A stretch of 64,000 bases of DNA from CAZUNO01 sp964621445 [NCBI: Candidatus Hadarchaeota archaeon] (GCA_964621445.1 CAZUNO010000007.1:1-64000), one strand, 5' to 3'; shown: positions 1-8,102, counted from the stretch's first letter. The notes: a model not told the origin generated them from the letters alone. Numbers and translations are program-made.

Positions 1-7
1 CAAAGAG

Positions 8-97
8 CGGGCCCGGCGGGATTCGAACCCGCGACTTGAGGCTTAGAAGGCTTGCGGGAATCCATCTCTCCGCCCTATCCAGCTAGGCCACGGGCCC
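8..97 (-). tRNA. tRNA-Arg (anticodon TCT) with a 16-nt non-canonical intron
   Basis: Read on the minus strand this folds as a tRNA: acceptor GGGCCCG/CGGGCCC, D arm GCC/GGC, T arm GCGGG-TTCGAAT-CCCGC, discriminator G, no encoded CCA. The anticodon loop CTTCTAA gives anticodon TCT. The anticodon stem pairs only if 16 nt (positions 52-67) are removed between tRNA positions 29 and 30: GAG then joins GC to make GAGGC opposite GCCTC. Introns at this non-canonical place are known in archaea and are removed by the tRNA splicing endonuclease at a bulge-helix-bulge. The mature tRNA would be 74 nt before CCA addition. Confidence 0.93.
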
Positions 98-116
98 CGG
101 TTCGAGGTAATCCTCG

Positions 117-130
117 CTGATTAAAAATCG
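117..130 (-). promoter_or_regulatory. TATA-like box for tRNA-Arg
   Basis: On the minus strand the AT-rich element GATTTTTAATC lies 20-33 bp upstream of the tRNA 5' end, the expected place for an archaeal box A. Inference from position and composition only. Confidence 0.5.
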
Positions 131-218
131 TTCTCCAGAGAAAAACCTTGCTTTACCCGAAATTAGGGTCTCTGAGCCGCGAGAAATCCCTTTTTTCCTG
201 GGTACGATACCCCTACAA

Positions 219-231
219 ACATTTTTATTTC
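219..231 (+). promoter_or_regulatory. TATA-like box upstream of the FBPA/P gene
   Basis: An AT-rich stretch (ATTTTTATTT) about 120 bp upstream of the start codon is the best archaeal box A candidate for the carbon-metabolism genes. A second T-rich stretch near 280-297 is an alternative, so the transcription start is uncertain. The 98-346 gap holds nothing else that I recognise. Confidence 0.35.
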
Positions 232-346
232 GCTTTCGGGCAACACGCACAAGGAGCCGTACGCATCCTGGGCCCCGTCTTTCTTTTATCTCATTTTGGT
301 ATTAAATGATGAGGGAAGAAGAGGGCTCTCAAAGGAGGAAAAATGC

Positions 347-1465
347 ATGGCTAAAGTGACTCTGAGCGTAATAAAAGCAGACGTTGGGAGTCTTGCGGGA
401 CATACCGTTGTTCCGCCTGAACTGAAAGAAGAAGCGAACAAGATACTCTCCGATGCCAAGGGCAACGGAGTGATAAAGGACTTCCACATCACCAACTGTG
501 GAGATGACCTGGAACTCGTAATGGGTCATGACAAAGGTGAGGATAGCGAGGAAATCCACGGACTGGCCTGGAACGCATTCGAGGCCGCGGCCGACAAGGC
601 CAAGGATATGATGCTCTATGGAGCCGGTCAGGATCTTCTCTCCGACGCCTTTTCGGGAAATGTTCGTGGAATGGGACCTGGCATCGCCGAGATAGAGTTC
701 ACCCAGAGAAAGGCAGACCCCCTGGCCGTATTTATGATGGACAAGACCGAGCCAGGTGCCTTCAACCTGCCCATATTCAAGATATTTGCCGATCCCTTCA
801 CCAATGCAGGCCTGATCATCGATCCGAACGCCCACGCAGGTTTCAGGTTCGAGGTCTGGGACATAATGGAGCACAAAAAGGTCATTATGAGCTGTCCCGA
901 GGAGACCTACGATCTGCTGGCCCTTATAGGAGCCAAGAGCAGGTATGTTATCAAGAGGGTATGGCCCAAGGAGGAGCACCCCAAGATGCCCGCTGACGAG
1001 CCCGTTGTCGCGGTGAGCACCGAGAAACTCTTCCAGATAGCCGGTGAATACGTTGGCAAGGATGACCCCTGTGGAATCGTCCGCTGCCAGTCCGGTCTAC
1101 CGTCCACCGGTGAGGTGCTGGAGGGCTTCGCCCTGCCACACCTGGTATCCGGTTGGATGAGAGGTAGCCACAATGGTCCCCTGATGCCCTGCGCCCAGGA
1201 GGACGCGATATGTTCCAGGTTCGATGGTCCGCCTAGAGTTATAGGTCTCGGATTCAACTACTCCGAGGGAATCCTGCACGGACCCCTGGATCTGTTCGCC
1301 GACCCCGTCTGGGACTACCAGAGGCAGAAGGCGGCCGAGGTCTCCGACTACATGCGGAGACATGGTCCGTTCGAGCCACATAGACTACCTCTTGCTGAGA
1401 TGGAGTACACCACCCTGCCCAAGGTTCTGGACAAGCTCAGCGAAAGGTTCGAAGACGTCGAGTAG
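347..1465 (+). CDS. fbp: Fructose-1,6-bisphosphate aldolase/phosphatase (archaeal FBPA/P type)
   Basis: Bifunctional gluconeogenic enzyme of the archaeal class V FBPase family: it condenses triose phosphates to fructose 1,6-bisphosphate and dephosphorylates it to fructose 6-phosphate. The 372-residue protein begins MAKVTLSVIKADVGSLAGH, the characteristic N-terminus containing metal-binding and substrate residues. Family motifs such as GHDKGED and GMGPGIAEIEFTQRKADP follow, and the length fits the family. I chose the ATG at 347 because AAAGGAGG ends 8 nt upstream; an in-frame ATG at 296 would add 17 residues absent from the family. Triosephosphate isomerase follows after 20 bp, so the two probably form a gluconeogenic operon. 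Confidence 0.95.
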   Translation: MAKVTLSVIKADVGSLAGHTVVPPELKEEANKILSDAKGNGVIKDFHITNCGDDLELVMGHDKGEDSEEIHGLAWNAFEAAADKAKDMMLYGAGQDLLSDAFSGNVRGMGPGIAEIEFTQRKADPLAVFMMDKTEPGAFNLPIFKIFADPFTNAGLIIDPNAHAGFRFEVWDIMEHKKVIMSCPEETYDLLALIGAKSRYVIKRVWPKEEHPKMPADEPVVAVSTEKLFQIAGEYVGKDDPCGIVRCQSGLPSTGEVLEGFALPHLVSGWMRGSHNGPLMPCAQEDAICSRFDGPPRVIGLGFNYSEGILHGPLDLFADPVWDYQRQKAAEVSDYMRRHGPFEPHRLPLAEMEYTTLPKVLDKLSERFEDVE

Positions 1466-1485
1466 ATTACACGGGAGGCCGGCAA

Positions 1486-2160
1486 TTGTCAATAAAGACT
1501 CCGGTCATAGTCCTCAATGTGAAGTCCTACGCCCAGTCTTCGGGCGACAAGGGGCTTCAGCTCCTCAAAGCGTGCGAGGAAGTTGCGGATGAGACCGGCG
1601 CCTCCATCGTGATTACTCCCCAGCAGGTACAGCTGGGTCAGGTCGCGTCCCAGGCAAAGATCCCCGTGATGGCCCAGTCCGTGGATGCCCTGGAACCGGG
1701 CAGCCAGACGGGTTGGACTACCCTTCAGTCAATAAAGGAGGTAGGTGCCGACGGGACTCTGGTCAACCATTCGGAACACAGGCTGAAGCTCGCGGATATC
1801 GAGTGGATCGTATCAAAGGCCAAGGAAATGGACCTGGCTACCTGTGTGTGTACCAACAACGTCGCGGTAAGCATGTCTGCGGCCGCGTTGGGCCCGGATT
1901 TCGTTGCCGTTGAGCCACCAGAGCTAATCGGAACCGGGGTTCCGGTTTCCAAGGCCGATCCGGACGTAGTGACCAGCAGCGTGGAGAGCGTGAAGAAGGT
2001 CAACGACAAGGTCGTGGTCCTCTGCGGTGCCGGTATTAGCACCGGCGAGGACGTGAAGGCCGCCCTTGAGTTAGGCACCGAGGGAGTTCTGCTGGCATCC
2101 GGCGTGGTGAAGGCAGAGGACCCCAAGGCGGCCCTTCTGGACCTTACCGAGGGCATTTAG
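1486..2160 (+). CDS. tpiA: Triosephosphate isomerase, archaeal type
   Basis: Interconverts dihydroxyacetone phosphate and glyceraldehyde 3-phosphate. The 224-residue length is typical of the short archaeal TIM form. Visible residues are the N-terminal NVK lysine, the catalytic histidine in NHSEHR, the catalytic glutamate in AVEPPELIGTG and the C-terminal phosphate-binding GVLLASG. The start is TTG, with GGGAGG 8-10 nt upstream; no ATG fits the family N-terminus (SIKTPVIVLNVKSY). It lies directly behind fbp, so the operon supplies both halves of triose-to-hexose synthesis. Confidence 0.95.
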   Translation: MSIKTPVIVLNVKSYAQSSGDKGLQLLKACEEVADETGASIVITPQQVQLGQVASQAKIPVMAQSVDALEPGSQTGWTTLQSIKEVGADGTLVNHSEHRLKLADIEWIVSKAKEMDLATCVCTNNVAVSMSAAALGPDFVAVEPPELIGTGVPVSKADPDVVTSSVESVKKVNDKVVVLCGAGISTGEDVKAALELGTEGVLLASGVVKAEDPKAALLDLTEGI

Positions 2161-2215
2161 GGAATCACATCCCCTGCAAAACATAGATCAATAGTGAAGT
2201 CGGCTCTCAAGCTAG

Positions 2216-3166
2216 GTGCTTGCGTTGGGAGTCGATGTTATTTCTTTAGGAGAAGCTCTAATAGATTTCATATCCCTAGAGTCGGGAGTAAGCCTGGAGG
2301 AAGCTCCGGGTTTTGAAAAGTGTCCCGGGGGGGCTCCTGCGAATTTTGCGGTTGCATGTTCAAAACTGGAGCTAGATACCGGTTTCATCGGCAAGTTGGG
2401 GGACGACGCATTCGGACGTTTTCTGACCATTACGCTTGAGGATAGGGGCGTCGATGTAAGCCAGGTCGAGACCTCGGAGTACAGGACCGCCCTGGCCTTC
2501 GTCTCCATAGCCCAGAACGGTGAAAGGGAGTTCATGTTCTACCGGCGTCCCTGCGCGGATGTGATGTTGAAACCGGAGGAGATCGATTGCCGGTACATCG
2601 GTGAATCGAGGCTTCTCCACTTCGGTACCGTTGGAATGTCCGAGAGTCCCAGCCGGGAGGCGACCCTGAGGGCCATCGAGTGCGCGGGCGAAAGGGAGGT
2701 GACCATCTCCTTCGATCCCAACATCCGCTTTCATCTCTGGCCCAAGAGCAGGGACCAGATACGGGAGGAGGTAAGGGAGGTGGCCAGGTCCTGCGACCTG
2801 CTGCTGCCCTCGGAGGAGGAGGCACGTTTTCTAACCGGAAAGGAACCCGAGGGGGCCATCGAGGAGCTGCTTTCCCTGGGTCCCTCGACCGTGGTGGTTA
2901 AACTAGGAGAAAGGGGATGTATCGGAGGGACCAGGGAAGAGGTCCACAGGGTGGATGGAATAACCACCCGGGCAGTGGATACCACCGGAGCCGGCGACGG
3001 GTTTGATGCCGGGTTCGTGATGGGCGTCCTGCGTGGTCTGGGCCTGGAGAGATCCATGATGTATGGCAATGTGGTGGGTAGCCTGGTGGTCAGGGAAAGA
3101 GGGGCCATGACCTCGCTGCCGACCCTGTCACAGGTCGAGGAGCTGGCCTCAAGTGTCTCCAGCTAA
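2216..3166 (+). CDS. PfkB-family carbohydrate kinase (fructokinase/ribokinase-like)
   Basis: ATP-dependent sugar or nucleoside kinase of the ribokinase fold, 316 residues. The N-terminal GEALIDFIS and FEKCPGGAPANFAVACSKL regions match the sugar-binding lobe, and the C-terminal DTTGAGDGFDAGF is the PfkB signature holding the anion hole and catalytic aspartate. The substrate cannot be read from the sequence; the fructokinase-like N-terminus and the fbp-tpiA neighbourhood suggest a hexose. The start is unsure: GTG at 2216 is used here, TTG at 2225 would also keep the domain. Its 3' end overlaps the convergent thioredoxin gene by 4 bp. Confidence 0.88.
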   Translation: MLALGVDVISLGEALIDFISLESGVSLEEAPGFEKCPGGAPANFAVACSKLELDTGFIGKLGDDAFGRFLTITLEDRGVDVSQVETSEYRTALAFVSIAQNGEREFMFYRRPCADVMLKPEEIDCRYIGESRLLHFGTVGMSESPSREATLRAIECAGEREVTISFDPNIRFHLWPKSRDQIREEVREVARSCDLLLPSEEEARFLTGKEPEGAIEELLSLGPSTVVVKLGERGCIGGTREEVHRVDGITTRAVDTTGAGDGFDAGFVMGVLRGLGLERSMMYGNVVGSLVVRERGAMTSLPTLSQVEELASSVSS

Positions 3167-3537
3167 TCCGGAAGCTCTGAACTTCTTTCCAGGCATTTCT
3201 TACGTTCACTCAGCTTTTCCCGCACCAGGTCCCTCAGCTCTTCCCTTTCCATGAATCCAACCGCGGAACCTGTGGGCCTGCCATTGCAGAAAAAGGCCAG
3301 GGTGGGGGTTGACATCACGCCGTTGTCTATGGCGATCTGTTTATTGTCCTCGTTCTGTAGAACGTTGAGCCTGGTGAACTCCACTTCGTCCTCGAATTCC
3401 TCCGAAACCTGGTCGTATATTGGCTTGAACTTGTTGCACCAGGGGCATTCATCATGCCAGAACTCCACTATCACCATCTTTCCCGTGGTTTGAAGAACCT
3501 CGGTTTCCCAGTCCTCGGCATCCAGGTCAGTGATCAT
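3163..3537 (-). CDS. Thioredoxin-fold protein with CPWC active site
   Basis: A 124-residue cytoplasmic thioredoxin-like protein. Residues 19-37 (KMVIVEFWHDECPWCNKFK) hold the redox motif CPWC, and the cis-proline loop is STPT followed by LAFFCNG. It has no signal peptide. The active-site dipeptide PW differs from the classical GP, and a further cysteine in FFCNG could modify reactivity. A good ribosome-binding site (GGAGG) lies just upstream of the ATG. It probably serves as a general disulfide reductant; the partner is unknown. Confidence 0.88.
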   Translation of the reverse strand: MITDLDAEDWETEVLQTTGKMVIVEFWHDECPWCNKFKPIYDQVSEEFEDEVEFTRLNVLQNEDNKQIAIDNGVMSTPTLAFFCNGRPTGSAVGFMEREELRDLVREKLSERKKCLERSSELPD

Positions 3538-3632
3538 CCTCTACCTCCAATGAACATGGGAAATGAATCCTGACTGAAAAAATGTGTTATCCGGCACCCG
3601 GATTGCCCTTTGCAGGCAGCCTACCTCCGGGT

Positions 3633-4169
3633 TTATTTTGAAACCTTTCGGATTGCCTCGGGCAGGAACTGGACCACCGACCCGGCCAGGGGGTAGTCAG
3701 GGCTGGAATAAGAATCCCATTTTCCCTTTATCTCCACGGTCTGGTTTTCGAATTCCCTCAAAACGGAGGAGGAGCGCCAGGTCTCGGTGCCCGTGGAGAG
3801 GATTAGGAAGTAGGCAGTGCCGTTTTCCCGATAGCTCGGGTTCCTAGAGATGTCCTGCCCCTCCAACCTGTGTGACCACTCCTGCTTGTGAAATGTCCGG
3901 TACCGGTCCATTGAACCGTTTCCGTTCAGCTCGTCGATCCCGGCCTCGGTAAAAAGCTCAAAGTCGTTATCCTTGGTCACCGCGAAAACGATCCGATAGT
4001 TGGTGGTCAGCAATCCCTCTATTACAACCTCTTCGGCCTGGACCTGTTTGTAAACAAACCTGTCATTGGGCACCTCCGTCCAGCCAGGGGATCGCGGATA
4101 GAGGATTACGAGCACCACTCCGATTGCTATCAGAGCGAGTATGAATACCGATATCGATATTTTCCGCAC
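3633..4169 (-). CDS. Hypothetical membrane-anchored or exported protein
   Basis: 178 residues with an N-terminal hydrophobic segment (about residues 5-25, ISVFILALIAIGVVLVIL) acting as signal peptide or anchor. A polar domain of about 150 residues, rich in beta-type sequence, would lie outside the cell. I do not recognise a family. The ending (residues 140-178) includes VEIKGKWDSYSSPDY, which resembles an OB-fold-like 'cytochrome c maturation' or DUF-type surface domain only vaguely. It lies alone between thioredoxin and the flavoprotein pair, with 95 bp on the 3' side. Confidence 0.6.
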   Translation of the reverse strand: MRKISISVFILALIAIGVVLVILYPRSPGWTEVPNDRFVYKQVQAEEVVIEGLLTTNYRIVFAVTKDNDFELFTEAGIDELNGNGSMDRYRTFHKQEWSHRLEGQDISRNPSYRENGTAYFLILSTGTETWRSSSVLREFENQTVEIKGKWDSYSSPDYPLAGSVVQFLPEAIRKVSK

Positions 4170-4206
4170 GTTAAGTCCTGGGACCGGGTATTGATATCTC
4201 TACCCA

Positions 4207-5601
4207 TTAGGCGGTCAGATATTCATGGATCCGTCGGGCTGCTCTTCTCCCGGCGCCCATGGCGGCAATTACCGTTGCCTGGCCGGTCACGATGTCGCCA
4301 CCGGCGAAAACCCCCTCCTTGGATGTCTGGCCGGTCTCAGGGTCGGCCTTGATGTATCCCCTTTCCGTGACCTCCAGGTCCTCGGTGGTTGATGAGATCA
4401 GCGGATTCGCCCCCTGCCCTATGGCAACGATCACCGTGTCCAGTTCCATCCTGAACTCGGAGTCCGGTATGGGACATGGCCTCGGACGCCCCGAGGCATC
4501 CGGGGGCCCCAGCTTCATCCTTATGCACTCCATGGCTCTGAGAGTGCCATCCTCGTCCCCCAGGTACCTAACGGGGGAGGCCAGGAATTGGAACCTAATT
4601 CCCTCCTCCTCGGCGTTGAGTATCTCCTCCTCCCTCGCCGGCATCTCCTTCCTGGAACGCCTGTATACCACGGTCACCTCGTCCGCCCCCAGTCTCAGGG
4701 CACAACGGGCCGAGTCCATGGCCACGTTTCCACCCCCTATTACCGCCGCCCTTTTGCCCACCCTTATGGGCGTGTCGTAATCGTCACGGTATGCCTTCAT
4801 CAGGTTGGTCCTGGTCAGGAATTCGTTGGCCGAGTAGACACCGGCCAGGTTCTCCCCCGGGATGCCCATGAATCTGGGCAGTCCGGCACCGGTGCCGATG
4901 AAAACCGCATCGAAGCCGGAATCCGTCAGTTCATCCACGGTACCCGTGCGTCCAACCACGTAGTCGGTCCGGATCTCCACGCCCATGCGTTTCAGGTTCT
5001 CTATCTCCCGGGCCACGATGCCCTTGGGCAGCCGGAACTCCGGGATACCGTAGGTCAGCACCCCTCCGGGTTGATGGAGGGCCTCGAATACCACCACCTG
5101 GTGACCGAGCCGGGCCAGGTCCCCGGCCGCGGTCAGTCCGGCGGGGCCCGAGCCAACCACTGCTACCTTGTGACCGGTCGGGGGTGCGGTTGAGGGCATG
5201 AAAACCTCGTCGCTCTCCATCTCCTGGTCGGCCACGAACCTTTCCAGCCTGCCAATGGCCACCGGCTGCCCCCTGTTGCTTAGAACGCACTTCTCCTCGC
5301 ACTGGGTTTCCTGGGGGCAAACCCGTCCACAGATGGCGGGAAGAACGTTGTCCTCCTTGACCGTTCGCGCCGCCTCGAAGAACTCTCCCTGGGCCACCTT
5401 CCTCACGAAGGCCGGTATGTCGATGTCCACCGGGCACCCTTCGACACATCTGGGTTTGCTGCACTGGAGGCAGCGGCTGGCTTCGGCCACGGCCTGTTTT
5501 GGGTTATAGCCCAGAGCGACTTCATCGAAGTTCCTTATCCTTTTCTGGACTCCCTGCTTGGGAATGGGCTTTCTCTGCTCCGTCATCCGATCACTCAACA
5601 T
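4207..5601 (-). CDS. NADPH-binding flavoprotein of the GltA/NfnB/SudA family
   Basis: 464-residue subunit similar to glutamate synthase small chain and to the large subunit of NADH-dependent ferredoxin:NADP+ oxidoreductase (NfnB) or sulfide dehydrogenase (SudA). Two [4Fe-4S] motifs sit at the N-terminus (CLQCSKPRCVEGCP and CGRVCPQETQCEEKC), followed by the FAD site VVGSGPAGLTAAGD and the NADPH site VIGGGNVAMDSARCALRLGA. It overlaps the upstream FAD/NAD subunit by 11 bp, giving the Nfn pair. Because a separate glutamate synthase with its own reductase lies at 45-50 kb, an Nfn-like electron-bifurcating role is more likely than glutamate synthesis. An ATG 15 nt downstream (5586) is an alternative start. 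Confidence 0.88.
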   Translation of the reverse strand: MLSDRMTEQRKPIPKQGVQKRIRNFDEVALGYNPKQAVAEASRCLQCSKPRCVEGCPVDIDIPAFVRKVAQGEFFEAARTVKEDNVLPAICGRVCPQETQCEEKCVLSNRGQPVAIGRLERFVADQEMESDEVFMPSTAPPTGHKVAVVGSGPAGLTAAGDLARLGHQVVVFEALHQPGGVLTYGIPEFRLPKGIVAREIENLKRMGVEIRTDYVVGRTGTVDELTDSGFDAVFIGTGAGLPRFMGIPGENLAGVYSANEFLTRTNLMKAYRDDYDTPIRVGKRAAVIGGGNVAMDSARCALRLGADEVTVVYRRSRKEMPAREEEILNAEEEGIRFQFLASPVRYLGDEDGTLRAMECIRMKLGPPDASGRPRPCPIPDSEFRMELDTVIVAIGQGANPLISSTTEDLEVTERGYIKADPETGQTSKEGVFAGGDIVTGQATVIAAMGAGRRAARRIHEYLTA

Positions 5602-6415
5602 CGCTAAGTTGGCATTTCTCTTCCTGGGTGTAGAACCTCTGTCTCTTGAGTAGAAGATCGAAGTTCACCTTATGGGCATCAAATTCAGGCCCGTCCACAC
5701 AGGCAAACTTGGTTTCCCCGCCTATCTCGACCCTGCATCCGCCACACATTCCGGTGCCGTCGACCATGATGGGATTGAGGCTCACCGTGGTCTCTATATC
5801 GTGGGGGCGGGTGACCTCGGCCACCGCTTTCATCATGATCGCCGGTCCCACCGCATAAACATAATCCACCTTCTGTCCGGAATCGATTAAATCCCGGAGC
5901 TTGTCGGTGACGAATCCCTTCCTCCCGTATGTCCCGTCATCGGTGGTGATGTATAGTTCATCGGATATCTTGCGGAACTCCTTCTCCAGGATGACTAGGT
6001 CCTTGGTCTTGGCCCCGATGATGGATATAAGGGTGTTCCCCTCCCTCTTGAGGGCCTCAGCCACCGGGTAAACACAGGCGGTGCCTATGCCGCCCCCAAT
6101 GGCAACGCAAACGCCATAGTCGTCTATGTGGGACGGGACCCCCAGGGGGCCTACAACGTCCTGTAGCTCTCCCCCCTGGGGCACCTTTCCCAGAATCTTG
6201 GTGGTCTTTCCCACCTCCAAAAAGAACAGGGTGATGGTTCCCGCCTCGGGATCGGCCGAGTGAACGGTGAGCGGGATCCTTTCGCCATTTTCGCTGACCC
6301 TGATGATAACGAACTGTCCAGGCCTGGCCCGTTTCGAGATTTCGGGGGCCTGGACCTCAATCCTCTTCATATTTGGTGCGAGCTTCTCCTTGTTGAGGAC
6401 CCGGTACATGTCCAT
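5591..6415 (-). CDS. FAD/NAD(P)-binding subunit of the NfnA/SudB/PyrK-like family
   Basis: Partner of the downstream GltA-like subunit; together they resemble NfnAB, which couples NADH, NADPH and ferredoxin. The ferredoxin-reductase-type FAD domain contains RPGQFVIIRV, the nucleotide-binding domain GGGIGTACVYPVAEAL, and the C-terminus the [2Fe-2S] motif DGTGMCGGCRVEIGG...FACVDGP, with the Asp plus three Cys pattern of NfnA. The start at 6415 (MDMYRVLNKE) follows GGGGGAGA and matches the family N-terminus. An in-frame extension to 6511 would run into the upstream regulator gene and is unlikely. Confidence 0.88.
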   Translation of the reverse strand: MDMYRVLNKEKLAPNMKRIEVQAPEISKRARPGQFVIIRVSENGERIPLTVHSADPEAGTITLFFLEVGKTTKILGKVPQGGELQDVVGPLGVPSHIDDYGVCVAIGGGIGTACVYPVAEALKREGNTLISIIGAKTKDLVILEKEFRKISDELYITTDDGTYGRKGFVTDKLRDLIDSGQKVDYVYAVGPAIMMKAVAEVTRPHDIETTVSLNPIMVDGTGMCGGCRVEIGGETKFACVDGPEFDAHKVNFDLLLKRQRFYTQEEKCQLSDVE

Positions 6416-6459
6416 TACGGTCTCCCCCGATTGAAAAATTATTCCAGAGAAACCCATCA

Positions 6460-6747
6460 TTACCGGGACTCGATGATGAATCTGGGCGGTGAGATCCTGT
6501 TGGACCGGCATTCAGGGCAGCTACTGGGGGGTGATGTGCGCTGGGGATTGAATACGAATCCGCATTCCTCGCAGCTTGCAGGCTCGGCCATCAGGACCTT
6601 TCCCTTGGTTCTAACGGTTTTAGCCACGTGCTTTAGATCTCTCTGGACGGCGTTCTCTCCAATGCCCAGGGTTGTCGATATCTCCCGGCCAGTCATCCCG
6701 GTCCGGGCGGATTCAAGCAGGTTCTCTATCTGGGTTCTCCGGGTCAT
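6460..6747 (-). CDS. HTH regulator fused to a zinc ribbon
   Basis: 95-residue predicted transcription regulator. Residues 1-45 form a helix-turn-helix (TGREISTTLGIGENAVQRDLKHVAKTV) and residues 58-82 a zinc ribbon with CEECGF and CPECRS. This fusion is a known archaeal arrangement of unknown ligand. The gene is 44 bp upstream of the Nfn-like pair on the same strand, so it may be the first gene of that operon and may regulate it; that link is inferred from position alone. Confidence 0.8.
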   Translation of the reverse strand: MTRRTQIENLLESARTGMTGREISTTLGIGENAVQRDLKHVAKTVRTKGKVLMAEPASCEECGFVFNPQRTSPPSSCPECRSNRISPPRFIIESR

Positions 6748-6785
6748 GCATCGTGCCCCGAGTTAGCATAAGGAAATAGAGTAAG

Positions 6786-6933
6786 TAGCCCGGCTCGGAT
6801 TCGAAATCCTCAGAAACATGGATCCATGCCTCTTCCGAGGTCTCGGGCTTTCTTCCGGTTTTTTGACCGACCAAAGGCCCGAATGATTGACCGCTACACT
6901 CGGCGAACGTCCAGGGGACGTCTCTACCGGGCT
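6786..6933 (-). tRNA. tRNA-Gln (anticodon TTG) interrupted by three introns
   Basis: On the minus strand 148 nt fold to a 73-nt tRNA if three segments are removed. The acceptor AGCCCGG/CCGGGCT has the A1-U72 pair typical of archaeal tRNA-Gln, with discriminator A. Intron 1 (about 6900-6924, 25 nt) lies between positions 9 and 10 and holds the hairpin ACGTCC-CCT-GGACGT. Intron 2 (6850-6870, 21 nt) is at the canonical 37/38 site; the loop is CTTTGG...A with stem CGGGC/GCCCG. Intron 3 (about 6806-6834, 29 nt) splits the T arm after position 53, restoring CTCGG-TTCGAAT-CCGAG, and holds the palindrome CATGGATCCATG. Boundaries of introns 1 and 3 may shift by a base or two. D arm GTGTAGCGGTCAATCAT is family-like. 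Confidence 0.88.
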
Positions 6934-6960
6934 ACCGGGCTAGTTGCCTCTTTCCACAGG

Positions 6961-6973
6961 TTCTAATAAATTT
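6961..6973 (-). promoter_or_regulatory. TATA-like box for tRNA-Gln
   Basis: AAATTTATTAGAA on the minus strand lies 28-40 bp upstream of the tRNA 5' end, matching archaeal box A in composition and distance. Confidence 0.5.
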
Positions 6974-6995
6974 CTTACTCATCCTGTTCTGGAAA

Positions 6996-7007
6996 TCAAT
7001 AAATAGC
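6996..7007 (+). promoter_or_regulatory. TATA-like box for the RPA operon
   Basis: TCAATAAATAGC is 34-45 bp upstream of the ATG at 7041 and is the only AT-rich box in this short divergent region that is oriented towards the RPA gene. Confidence 0.45.
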
Positions 7008-7040
7008 ATCCCGAATTAGGGTTAACGGTTGTAGACGAAT

Positions 7041-8102
7041 ATGGAAGAGGACGATATCGCCGGTCCGGATGACATCTTCCAGAAGATATTGCAGAACTCC
7101 GATTACTCCGAACAGGATCTAGAGGCAGAGGTAGATAAGAAAAAGGCGGAGTACGACATGCTCACTGAAGAGGGAGCTTTAACCCTCATTGCAAATGAGC
7201 TGGGTATAACCCTGGGTGAGGAAACCCAGACCCCGACCATGAAGATCAGGGATCTCGAGCCGGGGGCCAAAGAAATCGACATCGTGGGTAAGGTTATGGA
7301 GATAAACGAGCCCAAGGGATTCACCCGAAAGGATGGATCAAAGGGATTCGTCTGTGGTTTGATCCTTTCAGATGACACGGCTTCGGTGAGGCTGACCCTC
7401 TGGGACCAGGAGTGCAGAACGCTGGATGAGGTAGAGATTGGAGATGCAGTCCGGATAGTTGGTGGCATCTGCAAATCCGGTAGAAGGGGAAAGGAAATCC
7501 ATACGGGAAGAAGGGCCAGGCTCATGCTGAACCCAAGCGTGGCCGAGGACCCGAGAATGCAGGACCTGGATGATGTTAAGGAGGCGGTGAAGCCATCATC
7601 GGAGAGAAGGCGAATATCGGATCTCGATGCAGGTAAAAGTAACATAGAGGTTAGGGCCACCGTGGTCAAGCTCTACAGGTTATGGGTCTATGATGCCTGC
7701 CCCAGATGTGGTAGAAAGGTATCCGACGGCGAGTGCCAGAGATGTGGAGAGGTAGAGGCGGAACCGAGATCCATCCTTGATATAGGCGTAGATGATTCAT
7801 CCGGTTTCGTGCACGCGAAGTTTTTCGGGGAGATAGCCGGGGAAATCCTGGGTGTATCTCCCTCCGAGGCCCGGAGAGGCATGCGGTCGTTGATCGAGCA
7901 GGGGATGGATGATACAAGGGCCGCCAGAGAGTACCTCCATAGGGAGCACGGGGATCTTCTGGGAAAGGAATTAATCCTAAGTGGAAGGGTTGACTCTGAT
8001 GAGTACAGGGGTATAGTCTTTTCCGTCTCCGAGGTGGACCACCCAGACCCAGTGGCTGAGGCTAAAAGGGTACTGGAGGAGGTGAAGGCCGTTGTCGAAT
8101 GA
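7041..8102 (+). CDS. rpa: Replication protein A-like single-strand DNA-binding protein
   Basis: 353-residue RPA-type protein that coats single-stranded DNA in replication and repair. An N-terminal helical region (1-65) precedes OB fold 1 (about 70-165, IDIVGKVMEINEPKGF...) and OB fold 2 (about 200-275). Inside OB 2 is a zinc finger with cysteines near 220, 223, 232 and 235 (CPRCGRK, CQRCGE). A third, C-terminal OB-like part ends in GRVDSDEYRGIVFSVSEV. The next two genes encode small OB-fold partners, with an 11-bp overlap to the first, the arrangement known for archaeal RPA operons. Confidence 0.9.
   Translation: MEEDDIAGPDDIFQKILQNSDYSEQDLEAEVDKKKAEYDMLTEEGALTLIANELGITLGEETQTPTMKIRDLEPGAKEIDIVGKVMEINEPKGFTRKDGSKGFVCGLILSDDTASVRLTLWDQECRTLDEVEIGDAVRIVGGICKSGRRGKEIHTGRRARLMLNPSVAEDPRMQDLDDVKEAVKPSSERRRISDLDAGKSNIEVRATVVKLYRLWVYDACPRCGRKVSDGECQRCGEVEAEPRSILDIGVDDSSGFVHAKFFGEIAGEILGVSPSEARRGMRSLIEQGMDDTRAAREYLHREHGDLLGKELILSGRVDSDEYRGIVFSVSEVDHPDPVAEAKRVLEEVKAVVE

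Noticed and set aside
329-979. 216-codon open frame opposite fbp
   Set aside because: Shadow of a confidently identified gene.
4207-6415. Assignment of the flavoprotein pair as the glutamate synthase small subunit
   Set aside because: The pair with an NfnA-like [2Fe-2S] subunit fits Nfn/sulfide dehydrogenase, and the glutamate synthase operon has its own reductase and ferredoxin.
6794-6812. A plus-strand tRNA T-arm (GGATTCGAAATCC)
   Set aside because: Only three stem pairs form, and no acceptor, D arm or anticodon arm lies upstream on the plus strand. It is the edge of intron 3 read backwards.
6786-6933. Reading the locus as tRNA-Glu
   Set aside because: The D-arm and stem resemble tRNA-Glu, but the anticodon loop reads CTTTGG (TTG, Gln) and the first pair is A-U, typical of archaeal tRNA-Gln.
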